DNA from: Candidatus Bathyarchaeota archaeon
GTDB lineage: Archaea; Thermoproteota; Bathyarchaeia; TCS64
Reading direction: 5' to 3'
Assembly: GCA_030601645.1 (NCBI GenBank)
Contig: JAUWBQ010000046.1
Coordinates: forward strand, 1-10,300
Length of the DNA: 10,300 nt
The notes beneath the pieces are model-generated. The model had not been told where the DNA came from. It searched no databases and saw only the letters and a program-made list of their open reading frames with translations. The stretch's first letter is position 1. Each line of letters opens with the position of its first letter. Below are positions 1-5,802 of this stretch, in pieces. The position numbers and the translations under genes were made by a program.

Positions 1-348
1 TGGCTGGATAAATTCAACGGATTCCTCATCCATTCATACCAAAATGAGTACCTAAGCACACCAAAAATCACACTCAGAAAAGTGAAGAAAAAGAAAAGAT
101 GGATAAAATTCAAAACCCAAGCCATCCGGAGGGAGCTAGGCCGCGGCTTAGGAGACCTGTACGAGGAAGCCCTGAAACACTGCAAGAACCCAGAGCTAAC
201 GGTCACCCAACGGGAGAAGTGGTCCCGCCTCTCCTCCTACATCGCCCAGACCATCAACACAATCCTCAACGCATACGACGAGGTGGCCATCGAGAAGTCC
301 ATCTACGACCTCAAGGAGTACGTCCGCCAGAATGTCGAGGCAACCTGA
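1..348 (+). CDS. Small helical protein upstream of terminase, 5' end cut by the window
   Basis: Not recognised as a named family. The reading frame is open from the first base of the window to the TGA at 346-348, so the gene probably begins further left. A GTG at 82 could start an 88-residue product, but nothing before it resembles a ribosome-binding site and there is no in-frame ATG upstream. The visible protein has a very basic stretch (KVKKKKRW) followed by a predicted-helical, charged segment rich in E, K, R and Q. It overlaps the terminase start by 17 bases, so the two are probably co-transcribed and translationally coupled. In head-tail viruses the gene just before the large terminase is often the small, DNA-recognising terminase subunit. 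Size, basic charge and position suit that role, but this is inference from context only. The first ~110 bases are noticeably more AT-rich than what follows. Confidence 0.6.
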   Translation, partial: WLDKFNGFLIHSYQNEYLSTPKITLRKVKKKKRWIKFKTQAIRRELGRGLGDLYEEALKHCKNPELTVTQREKWSRLSSYIAQTINTILNAYDEVAIEKSIYDLKEYVRQNVEAT

Positions 349-1741
349 CGGATTCCCCAAGCGCACGAGATGGAGCAGAGAATTCGACTCCCTCCACAGG
401 AGACTGGTCGACAAGTTCGGCGACGAAGCCCAAGCCGACATCCCGGAGGACCCGATCCAGTTCATAGAGGAGTACCTCGGCTTCACCTCCACCACATACC
501 AGAGGGAGCTCATAGACTTCGTCGCCTCTGACCACAAACGCATCGTCCTCAGGTGGGCACGCCAGAGCGGGAAGACCTGGATACTGGCAAGCCTACTCAT
601 CCACCACTGTGCCCACAACTCCAACCACCTCGCCCTCATCGTGGCACCCGGACTCCGCCAGAGCATGATCCTCAGAGACAAGATACACGAGCTCCTCGAC
701 AAGATCCCCCTCCCCGTACGTAGGGCCATCCTCAAGCAGCGCCTCCGCACCACCATCAAATTCCGCAACGGCAGCCAGATAGTCGCCCTCCCCAACTCGG
801 AGCACCTCCTGCGAGGCTACACGGCCAACCTCGTCATCTGCGACGAAGCCGCCTTTTTCCACAACGACGAGACCATATTCCAGCACATCCTGACACCGAT
901 GATGGCCACAACCAACGGCACCATGATCGTCAGCAGCACCCCCTGGGGCCAGAAGACCGTCTACTACCAGATCAACCAGGACCCCGACTGGGTCCTCGTC
1001 CACGCCCCATGGACCAGAGCCCTCAACGACGGCATCTACAACCCCGAGTTCACTAAGGAGATAGACAAGATCAGACAGTCACGGCCCCAGACCTACACCA
1101 TGGAGTACCTCGCCGAGTTCATCGAGGACATAGATACATGGCTCCCCCAGGACCTCCTCGCCAAGGCCATCCGACAGGACCTCGAATACACAGGCTTCAA
1201 CGACACCCCCAAAGGCCACTTCTACGCCGGCATAGACCTCGCCGAGAAGGTCGACCACACAGCCATCGCCGTCGTCCAGAAGACCCCCGACGGCCTCGAC
1301 CTCGTCCACATGCACAGATTCAAACTCGGCACCAGCCTCGCCTCCGCCATCGGCTACACAAAGACCCTCAACGACCGATGGACCCGAATCCACGCAGCCT
1401 ACATCGACAAGACCAAACACGGAGACTACATCGTCCAGGACTTCAAGGAGGCAGGAGTCACCAAGGCCCACGGCGTCACATTCACCCAGAACTCCAAGAT
1501 GGAGATGGCCCAACTCCTCAAACAACGCCTCCACGAAGGCGCACTCCGCATCCCCTACGATCGCACACTCCTCGACGAGCTCAACACCGAGCAGTACGAG
1601 CTCACCAAAACCGGCAAGATCACCTACAGCCACCCCGAGGGCACCCACGACGACCGCTTCTGGGCCCTCGCCCTCGCAGTCTACGCAGCAGAACAAGCCA
1701 CCCCCATCTCAAAACCGATAGCCCTCCACCGGGGAACCTGA
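332..1741 (+). CDS. terL: Phage-type terminase large subunit (ATPase plus nuclease)
   Basis: This is the packaging motor of head-tail viruses: it hydrolyses ATP to pump viral DNA into the procapsid and cuts the concatemer. The 469-residue product has both expected domains. The N-terminal ATPase shows a Walker A motif (ARQSGKTW, residues 76-83), a Walker B strand ending in DE (LVICDE, D171/E172) and a coupling motif (SSTP, 201-204). The C-terminal RNase H-like nuclease shows three acidic sites in order: D302 in AGIDLAEK, D359 in AAYIDK, and the HDD at 439-441. All catalytic residues appear intact and the length is normal for the family (Terminase_6-like, by motif layout). The ATG at 332 lies inside the preceding small gene. 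No portal, protease or capsid gene follows; the next gene is cellular and convergent. It is therefore either the edge of a provirus extending left or a surviving remnant. Codon choice is C-rich at third positions, like the host genes, so it is not an obvious recent arrival. Confidence 0.93.
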   Translation: MSRQPDGFPKRTRWSREFDSLHRRLVDKFGDEAQADIPEDPIQFIEEYLGFTSTTYQRELIDFVASDHKRIVLRWARQSGKTWILASLLIHHCAHNSNHLALIVAPGLRQSMILRDKIHELLDKIPLPVRRAILKQRLRTTIKFRNGSQIVALPNSEHLLRGYTANLVICDEAAFFHNDETIFQHILTPMMATTNGTMIVSSTPWGQKTVYYQINQDPDWVLVHAPWTRALNDGIYNPEFTKEIDKIRQSRPQTYTMEYLAEFIEDIDTWLPQDLLAKAIRQDLEYTGFNDTPKGHFYAGIDLAEKVDHTAIAVVQKTPDGLDLVHMHRFKLGTSLASAIGYTKTLNDRWTRIHAAYIDKTKHGDYIVQDFKEAGVTKAHGVTFTQNSKMEMAQLLKQRLHEGALRIPYDRTLLDELNTEQYELTKTGKITYSHPEGTHDDRFWALALAVYAAEQATPISKPIALHRGT

Positions 1742-1777
1742 ACCACTAGAAAGAGACTCCGCAGACACCCAAGCCCA

Positions 1778-2425
1778 CTACATGCTGGACTCCACAGCCC
1801 GCTTCTGATACTCGGAATAGGAGAAGTACATCAAGTAGACCCCGGAGACCAGGACGGGGGCCACCGTCACCAGCAGCGCCAGCCACCCCCTCACCAACAC
1901 CCCCGCGAAAGCCAGGACACCACACAGCTTGAACAACCTCCCCCCCACCTCGTGAGTCCTGTCCCAGACCTCCTCGCTGCTCAGCGTCCAAGGCGTCCTG
2001 ATCCCCACGAACCAGTTCAGCCTCGCCCTCCCCATCAACACACCGATGCCGTAGAACAACCCCCCGAAGGCCGGAGCCAGCATCCTCAAGAAGTCGAACC
2101 TCCACCCCAGATTATAGCCCAAGCTCAGGCCATAGACGTAGGCCAGGTAACCCAGGAAACCGAACACGAACCAGTCGTAGCCACCCCGGAACCTCTCGAT
2201 GCCCCCAGATGGATCCAGCCTGGGCAGCGCCAGCATGAACGGGAAGAGCAACAGCGAGATCACCGGTATAAAGAAGAGCCCCATGAACCTAGACCCATAC
2301 CCGTCAGCCTCCCCGCTCAGCCCCCAGTGGACAGCCATCCTCTTGGGCATCAACGGATACAGATAAAACCCTACAAGAAACTGGGCCAATAACAGAACCA
2401 TCGAGACCGCAACAGCCCTACGCAT
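1778..2425 (-). CDS. SdpI-family membrane protein with N-terminal DUF1648 domain
   Basis: A 215-residue integral membrane protein with about six hydrophobic segments (roughly residues 5-25, 48-66, 86-104, 115-132, 163-178 and 181-200). The N-terminal half carries the DUF1648 signature (PKRM-VHW-SGEADGY, residues 27-43). The C-terminal half carries the SdpI signature, with NWFVGIRTPWTLSSEEVW (137-154) followed by RTH and G-LF. In Bacillus subtilis SdpI confers immunity to the SdpC killing peptide and acts in signalling. Most archaeal relatives are uncharacterised, so an immunity role here is only a possibility, and no toxin gene is visible beside it. It is convergent with the terminase gene (36 bases between stops) and transcribed divergently from trmO. 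The ATG at 2425 is preceded by GGTTAGGG, which is at best a weak ribosome-binding site. A T-rich box about 31-41 bases upstream is shared with the ICMT-like gene. Confidence 0.88.
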   Translation of the reverse strand: MRRAVAVSMVLLLAQFLVGFYLYPLMPKRMAVHWGLSGEADGYGSRFMGLFFIPVISLLLFPFMLALPRLDPSGGIERFRGGYDWFVFGFLGYLAYVYGLSLGYNLGWRFDFLRMLAPAFGGLFYGIGVLMGRARLNWFVGIRTPWTLSSEEVWDRTHEVGGRLFKLCGVLAFAGVLVRGWLALLVTVAPVLVSGVYLMYFSYSEYQKRAVESSM

Positions 2426-2456
2426 CCCTAACCGAGATCCAAATCGAATGCCCCGA

Positions 2457-2467
2457 GAAAAACATTC
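2457..2467 (-). promoter_or_regulatory. Candidate TATA/BRE-type promoter element for the SdpI-like gene
   Basis: On the minus strand this reads GAATGTTTTTC. It ends 31 bases before the ATG of the SdpI-like gene, compatible with an archaeal promoter giving a short leader. The same 11 bases occur at 5717-5727 in nearly the same position before the ICMT-like gene. Inference from position and composition only. Confidence 0.4.
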
Positions 2468-2550
2468 CCCCCATCCAGAAACCTAAAAATCACAACTTAG
2501 AACACGCGTCGAACAACAACCAAATCATCAAATAAACCCCCCACGAAACC

Positions 2551-2556
2551 CTTAAC
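2551..2556 (+). promoter_or_regulatory. Weak TATA-like box for trmO
   Basis: CTTAAC preceded by CGAAACC (a BRE-like context) lies about 28-33 bases before the trmO ATG, where the TATA box of a leaderless archaeal gene should be. No Shine-Dalgarno sequence precedes the ATG, which agrees with leaderless initiation. The rest of the 158-base gap (2426-2583) is AT-rich and contains only the two divergent promoter candidates. Confidence 0.35.
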
Positions 2557-2583
2557 CAAACCCAGCCGACATTAAAGACCGCC

Positions 2584-3066
2584 ATGGAAGAGTGCACCTA
2601 CAGGCCCATCGGCGTCATCCACACCCCCCACAAGGAGCCCAAGGGGACCCCCATCCAGCCCACCGGCGCCCTGGGCATCAAAGGAACCATAGAGCTCAAC
2701 CCCGAATACCACCAAGGCCTCAAAGACCTCGAAGGCTTCTCCCACATCATCCTCCTATACCACTTCCACCGGGCGGAAGGCTACTCCCTCCAAGTCAAAC
2801 CCTACATGGACAAGGACACCCACGGAGTATTCGCCACCCGGATCCCCGGACGGCCCAACCCCATCGGCCTCTCCGTCGTCCGCCTCCTCGACATCGAGGG
2901 CGGCACCCTCCACATCCAGGACGTGGACATCCTGGACGGCACCCCCCTCCTAGACATCAAACCCTACGTCCCCGCATTCGACCACCGGGAGACCGACCGG
3001 ATAGGATGGCTCACCGGAAGATCGGGAGACGTGCAACACACAAAATCGGACGGCAGACTCAGGTAG
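2584..3066 (+). CDS. trmO: tRNA (adenine(37)-N6)-methyltransferase, TrmO/TsaA family
   Basis: TrmO-family proteins are SAM-dependent enzymes with a beta-barrel fold, unlike the Rossmann methyltransferases. In E. coli TrmO methylates N6 of t6A at position 37 of certain threonine tRNAs, which aids decoding. The 160-residue product is a single TsaA-like domain. Visible signatures are RPIGVIHTPH near the N-terminus (7-16), GFSHIILLYHFHRA (51-64), the family hallmark HGVFATRIPGRPNPIGLS (80-97) and DILDGTPLLDIKPYVPAFD (115-133). The bacterial C-terminal extension is absent, as in many archaeal members. The ATG at 2584 has no ribosome-binding site, so the gene is probably leaderless and monocistronic. 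Family assignment is secure; the exact tRNA target in this organism is inferred from the family. Confidence 0.92.
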   Translation: MEECTYRPIGVIHTPHKEPKGTPIQPTGALGIKGTIELNPEYHQGLKDLEGFSHIILLYHFHRAEGYSLQVKPYMDKDTHGVFATRIPGRPNPIGLSVVRLLDIEGGTLHIQDVDILDGTPLLDIKPYVPAFDHRETDRIGWLTGRSGDVQHTKSDGRLR

Positions 3067-3090
3067 GATCCAACCGGAAAATAACCCTGA

Positions 3091-3216
3091 CGCCCCCTCA
3101 GCATCTGTACTAAAACACGTGTTTTCATCGTCACGTACACGCGCGGGGTCTGGGGGATCTCAGACCACCACCCCATCTACGCCGAGTTCGACACGACCCT
3201 GGCGGACGACGACTGA
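3091..3216 (+). pseudogene. C-terminal remnant of an endonuclease/exonuclease/phosphatase-family protein
   Basis: Between trmO and the convergent pncB lies a short open stretch with no start codon. It is bounded upstream by in-frame stops at 3082-3084 and 3088-3090 and ends at TGA 3214-3216. Its last 30 or so residues include VTYTRGVWGISDHHPIYAEF followed by DTTLADDD. The SDH-P-ysAEF pattern is the conserved C-terminal end of the EEP (exonuclease III/DNase I-like) superfamily, where the SDH Asp-His pair belongs to the active site. Everything N-terminal to this is missing, so it is best read as the scar of a deleted gene. The family call rests on one motif of about 15 residues and is moderately confident. 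Confidence 0.6.
3112..3125. repeat. Perfect 14-bp palindrome
   Basis: AAAACACGTGTTTT is a perfect inverted repeat without spacer, in the gap between trmO and the convergent pncB and inside the frame of the EEP remnant. It could be a dimeric-regulator site, part of a transcript end, or chance. It is not followed by a T tract that would make a clear terminator. Confidence 0.4.
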
Positions 3217-3234
3217 ACCCCGCCGCACGAGGGC

Positions 3235-4434
3235 CTATGCCCCAGAGTCCCCCAGCCTGGAGATCTGCTCCAGCACACGCTCCCTGATCCGACTGGGCTC
3301 CGGGAGATCCCCCACGATCTCGCCCTCCTTCAACAGGAGCCCGAGCATAGCCTCCGTCTCCCCCCCGCACCGGGGGCACCCGGGAGCCGGCTCATCCGAG
3401 GGCCGCACGACGTCAACCATGCAACCAGAGCACCTCCAGACCTGCTTCCGGCCCCCCAGCTTCCCCCTCTTCGCCGAGGGCACCCCCTCCACCTCCACGA
3501 TGTCCAGGGCGAAGTCCACCGGGGGGGCGCAGCTCACCCACGTCCCCACGCCGAAGCCGTCCGCCCCAGCCTCCCCCAGCAGCCTGACCGCCTCAGCGTC
3601 CAGGCCCCCGGAGACGAATATGCCCACGCCCTCGTGGCCCCTCAGGTCCAGCTCCCACCGGACCTCCCTGATTATCCCGGCGAAGTCCCCCCGCCTCGAC
3701 CCCGGCGTGTCCAGCCTGACGGCCTCCAGCCTCCCCCCCAGGGCCTCCGCGGCCCTCACGGCCTCCACCTTCTCATCCCAGTAAGTGTCCACCAGGGCCA
3801 CCCGGGGAACCTCGGGCGGGAGCACCTCGTCGTAGGCCCTCCACGCCTCCACCTGGTCGCGGAAGACGACGATCAGGGAGTGGGGCATCGTCCCCATGGG
3901 CTCACCCCCTATGGCCTCCGCCCCCATCAAAGTCGAGACCCCGTCGAGGCCCCCGATATAGGCCGCCCGGTCGAGGGCCGGCGCCAAAGCCGGGTGCGCC
4001 CGCCTGGCCCCGAAGGCCACGACCGGCTTATCCCCAGCGGCGATCCTCACGACGGCCGCCCTCGAGGCCACCCCCGACTCCTGGCAGACGAACCCCAGGA
4101 GAGGGGTCTCCAGCTCGCAGAAGTCGCAGTAGGCCCCCTCGACCACCATGACCGGCTCCCGGACCCCGTGGACATCGGAGGACCGGAACAGGCTCCCCTC
4201 TGCCATCGAGTAGACATCGACGGGCCTCCCCTCGAAGAGGCGGGCCACCTCCTCCACCCCGCAGAGGACCCCCCAAGGGGCGCCGTCCGGGAGGCCTCCG
4301 GCGGTGACCTCGGCAACCACCCTGACCCGATCCTTCCCCTTAGCCTCCAGGACCCTCTTCGCCCTCACGAAGTAGACGTCGGTGGTGCGGCCCGACCTGA
4401 TCTCGTCGTCCGAAGCGGTGTGGAAGATGCTCAT
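3235..4434 (-). CDS. pncB: Nicotinate phosphoribosyltransferase, archaeal zinc-knuckle type
   Basis: This enzyme makes nicotinate mononucleotide from nicotinate and PRPP, the committing step of the Preiss-Handler route to NAD. The 399-residue protein matches the compact form seen in archaea such as Thermoplasma. Visible features are the N-terminal substrate-site motif TTDVYF (17-22), FGARRAHPAL (141-150), the central GTMPHSL (181-187) and the phosphate-binding VSGGLD (274-279). A C-terminal zinc knuckle is formed by C335-x2-C338 and C353-x2-C356. Length and motifs indicate an intact gene. Its ATG overlaps the nicotinamidase stop (ATGA, 4431-4434), and the purine-rich GGGAGGGGGG just upstream, inside pncA, would serve as ribosome-binding site, so the two are one operon with coupled translation. 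The pair converts nicotinamide to nicotinate and then to NaMN. The related enzyme quinolinate phosphoribosyltransferase is less likely given the GTMPHSL and zinc-knuckle arrangement. Confidence 0.93.
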   Translation of the reverse strand: MSIFHTASDDEIRSGRTTDVYFVRAKRVLEAKGKDRVRVVAEVTAGGLPDGAPWGVLCGVEEVARLFEGRPVDVYSMAEGSLFRSSDVHGVREPVMVVEGAYCDFCELETPLLGFVCQESGVASRAAVVRIAAGDKPVVAFGARRAHPALAPALDRAAYIGGLDGVSTLMGAEAIGGEPMGTMPHSLIVVFRDQVEAWRAYDEVLPPEVPRVALVDTYWDEKVEAVRAAEALGGRLEAVRLDTPGSRRGDFAGIIREVRWELDLRGHEGVGIFVSGGLDAEAVRLLGEAGADGFGVGTWVSCAPPVDFALDIVEVEGVPSAKRGKLGGRKQVWRCSGCMVDVVRPSDEPAPGCPRCGGETEAMLGLLLKEGEIVGDLPEPSRIRERVLEQISRLGDSGA

Positions 4435-4991
4435 CCGCTCCCCCCTCCCAGGAGGCGGCTCCCGATCAGCTCTCCCGAGGAGGTGATCTCAGCCCCGTAC
4501 ATCCGCTCCATGTACCCGAGGCTGCCCTCCTGGGCCTCGTCGGACAACGCCTCCACGCAGTCCCTCGGAACCAGGACGTCGTAGCCTCGGAAGAAGGCGT
4601 CCGCCGCGGTGTGCTGGATGCAGATGTCCGTGACAAGCCCCGAGAGGACGACAGCGTCCACACCCAGCTCCCGGAGCAGGGCGTCCAGACCCGTGGCATA
4701 GAAGCAGCTGTAACGCCGCTTCAGGATGCGAAAGTCCCCCTCCCCAGGATTCACCTCGCCCACGATCTCGGCCCCCTCGGACCCCTCGACGGCGTGCTCC
4801 CCCCAGATCTCGAACTCCGCATCCCCCACGGACAGGTGGCTGTCCGTCACGTAGACGACGGGAACCCCCCCACCCCTCGCGTAGTCCAGCAACCCCCTCA
4901 GGCGGGGGAGGATGGACGCAGCCCTCTCACCCCCAAACTTACCATACACGAAGTCGTGGATCACGTCGACGACAAGAACGGCCGGCTTCAA
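4431..4991 (-). CDS. pncA: Nicotinamidase (isochorismatase-like hydrolase)
   Basis: Hydrolyses nicotinamide to nicotinate and ammonia, feeding the phosphoribosyltransferase encoded immediately downstream. The 186-residue product has the full isochorismatase-fold active site: D9 in VVDVIHDF, K91 in RILKRRYS and the nucleophile C124 in VTDICIQHTAADA, matching the Asp-Lys-Cys triad of archaeal nicotinamidases. The metal site D50, H52 (VTDSH) and H66 (WGEH) is also present, which supports nicotinamidase over other isochorismatase relatives. The start codon is TTG (minus-strand 4991-4989). No in-frame ATG or GTG lies upstream, and an AGGAG at 5006-5002 sits ten bases before it. A TATA-like TAAATATA lies further upstream, giving a predicted leader of about 28 bases. 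The gene has its own promoter region, separate from the ICMT-like gene upstream on the same strand. Confidence 0.92.
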   Translation of the reverse strand: MKPAVLVVDVIHDFVYGKFGGERAASILPRLRGLLDYARGGGVPVVYVTDSHLSVGDAEFEIWGEHAVEGSEGAEIVGEVNPGEGDFRILKRRYSCFYATGLDALLRELGVDAVVLSGLVTDICIQHTAADAFFRGYDVLVPRDCVEALSDEAQEGSLGYMERMYGAEITSSGELIGSRLLGGGSG

Positions 4992-5001
4992 ACCCCTTAC
5001 G

Positions 5002-5006
5002 CTCCT
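5002..5006 (-). promoter_or_regulatory. Ribosome-binding site deciding the TTG start of pncA
   Basis: AGGAG on the minus strand, ten bases before the TTG start. It supports this unusual start codon, since no ATG or GTG is available in frame between the promoter and the conserved VLVVDV strand. Confidence 0.55.
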
Positions 5007-5041
5007 GACTAACCCTCTAGAGATAACTCTGAGCGCCGCCC

Positions 5042-5049
5042 TATATTTA
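5042..5049 (-). promoter_or_regulatory. TATA box of the pncA-pncB operon
   Basis: TAAATATA on the minus strand, the best archaeal TATA match in the 111-base gap between the ICMT-like gene and pncA. With usual spacing, transcription would begin near 5019, leaving a short leader that contains the AGGAG site. Confidence 0.6.
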
Positions 5050-5102
5050 CTTCAGGCCTAAGACCTCTCAAGGCCGGAATCCGTCGCCGGGAATAGAATT
5101 TC

Positions 5103-5690
5103 TCAAGGATCGTCTGCTGTAAAACATCCCTTAATCGAGCGAAGACCCAAGAACCTCGGCACCCCCTCGCAGTACTCGTCGTACCGCCTCCCGAACTGCT
5201 CCCGCAGCCAGGGCTCCTCGCTGAACGGGGCCAACAACAGCAACAGGATCACCAACGAACCCGTCACAAGAGCCTGAGCGGAGTCCGTCACCAAGATCAC
5301 GCCGACCAGCATCAGGACGAAGCCCACGTACTGGGGGTTCCTAGAATATTTATACGGGCCAGCTACAACCAACCCTCCCTTTAGTCCGAAGCTCTGACTC
5401 AGGCCCAGAGTCCTCATCGCCCAGACGACGAGCAGCGAGGGGAAGAGGATCAGCAGGACACCCAGGGAAAACGCAAGGGGGTGCCCGATCCCGATCGAGC
5501 CCCTGTCGAGGAGCCCGACGACAGGGACCCCAACGGTGCAGATGGTGTCCACCCCCAGTATGGCCCAGAACTCCCACGAGCCTCTGCCGGGCGGTGGCCA
5601 GAGACGCCTCTCGGGCCGCAGGATGCTGTACGCCACTCCCAGCACGGCCAGGATGACTGAGGCGAGGACCGCGACATACAGCGGGAACAT
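5103..5690 (-). CDS. Isoprenylcysteine carboxyl methyltransferase-like membrane protein
   Basis: A 195-residue membrane protein of the ICMT/PEMT-like methyltransferase superfamily. Hydrophobic segments lie near residues 3-23, 43-61, 72-92, 120-136 and 140-156. The C-terminal SAM-binding core is well preserved: GPYKYSRNPQYVGF (111-124), an EEPWL after the last helix (158-162), and FGRRYDEYCEGVPRFLG (166-182). In eukaryotes ICMT methylates prenylated C-terminal cysteines. Archaeal and bacterial members have few known substrates, with lipids or small prenyl compounds proposed, so the substrate here is unknown. The ATG at 5690 has no ribosome-binding site and lies 27 bases from a T-rich box, consistent with a short leader. 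It is divergent from the PfkB kinase gene and upstream of, but probably not co-transcribed with, pncA-pncB. Confidence 0.88.
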   Translation of the reverse strand: MFPLYVAVLASVILAVLGVAYSILRPERRLWPPPGRGSWEFWAILGVDTICTVGVPVVGLLDRGSIGIGHPLAFSLGVLLILFPSLLVVWAMRTLGLSQSFGLKGGLVVAGPYKYSRNPQYVGFVLMLVGVILVTDSAQALVTGSLVILLLLLAPFSEEPWLREQFGRRYDEYCEGVPRFLGLRSIKGCFTADDP

Positions 5691-5716
5691 CCGCTACTAA
5701 CTGATGACAGAGAGTA

Positions 5717-5727
5717 GAAAAACATTC
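5717..5727 (-). promoter_or_regulatory. Candidate promoter element for the ICMT-like gene
   Basis: On the minus strand this reads GAATGTTTTTC and ends 27 bases before the ATG of the ICMT-like gene. It is identical to the 11 bases in front of the SdpI-like gene (2457-2467). It lies in the 112-base divergent gap shared with the PfkB kinase gene. Confidence 0.4.
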
Positions 5728-5783
5728 GCGATTCAGCCGAGGCGGCTATGCCTGAGGGCAAGGCTTGAAAACACACGACCCCC

Positions 5784-5792
5784 CTTAAATAA
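5784..5792 (+). promoter_or_regulatory. TATA-like box before the PfkB kinase
   Basis: CTTAAATAA is a good match to an archaeal TATA box, but its centre is only about 15 bases before the ATG at 5803, closer than the usual ~26 bases to the transcription start. Either the true promoter lies further up (for example around TTGAAAAC, 5765-5772), spacing is unusual, or this match is fortuitous. Confidence 0.35.
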
Positions 5793-5802
5793 TCGACCCC
5801 CG

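Noticed and set aside
1079..1696. Minus-strand open frame of 205 codons
   Set aside because: It lies wholly opposite the terminase nuclease domain and is a low-complexity valine, glycine and glutamate-rich shadow.
1778..2425. SdpI-like gene as part of a toxin-immunity system
   Set aside because: No SdpC-like or other toxin gene is next to it; the neighbours are a terminase and trmO, so immunity cannot be claimed here.
3634..4584. Long plus-strand open frame of 316 codons
   Set aside because: It is antisense to pncA/pncB, whose motifs are unmistakable. The product is a proline, arginine, histidine and glycine-rich mirror typical of GC-rich DNA, with no recognisable domain.
5699..5756. Possible C/D box small RNA (CTGATGA near 5701 and CTGA near 5752)
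   Set aside because: Outer box spacing is about right, but no internal D'/C' pair is visible and the C box lacks the leading purine; it overlaps a promoter region.
5704..5802. N-terminal extension of the PfkB kinase from an upstream ATG
   Set aside because: The added 33 residues run through the divergent promoter region, are not part of the fold, and the family normally begins at the VLCSGSF strand.
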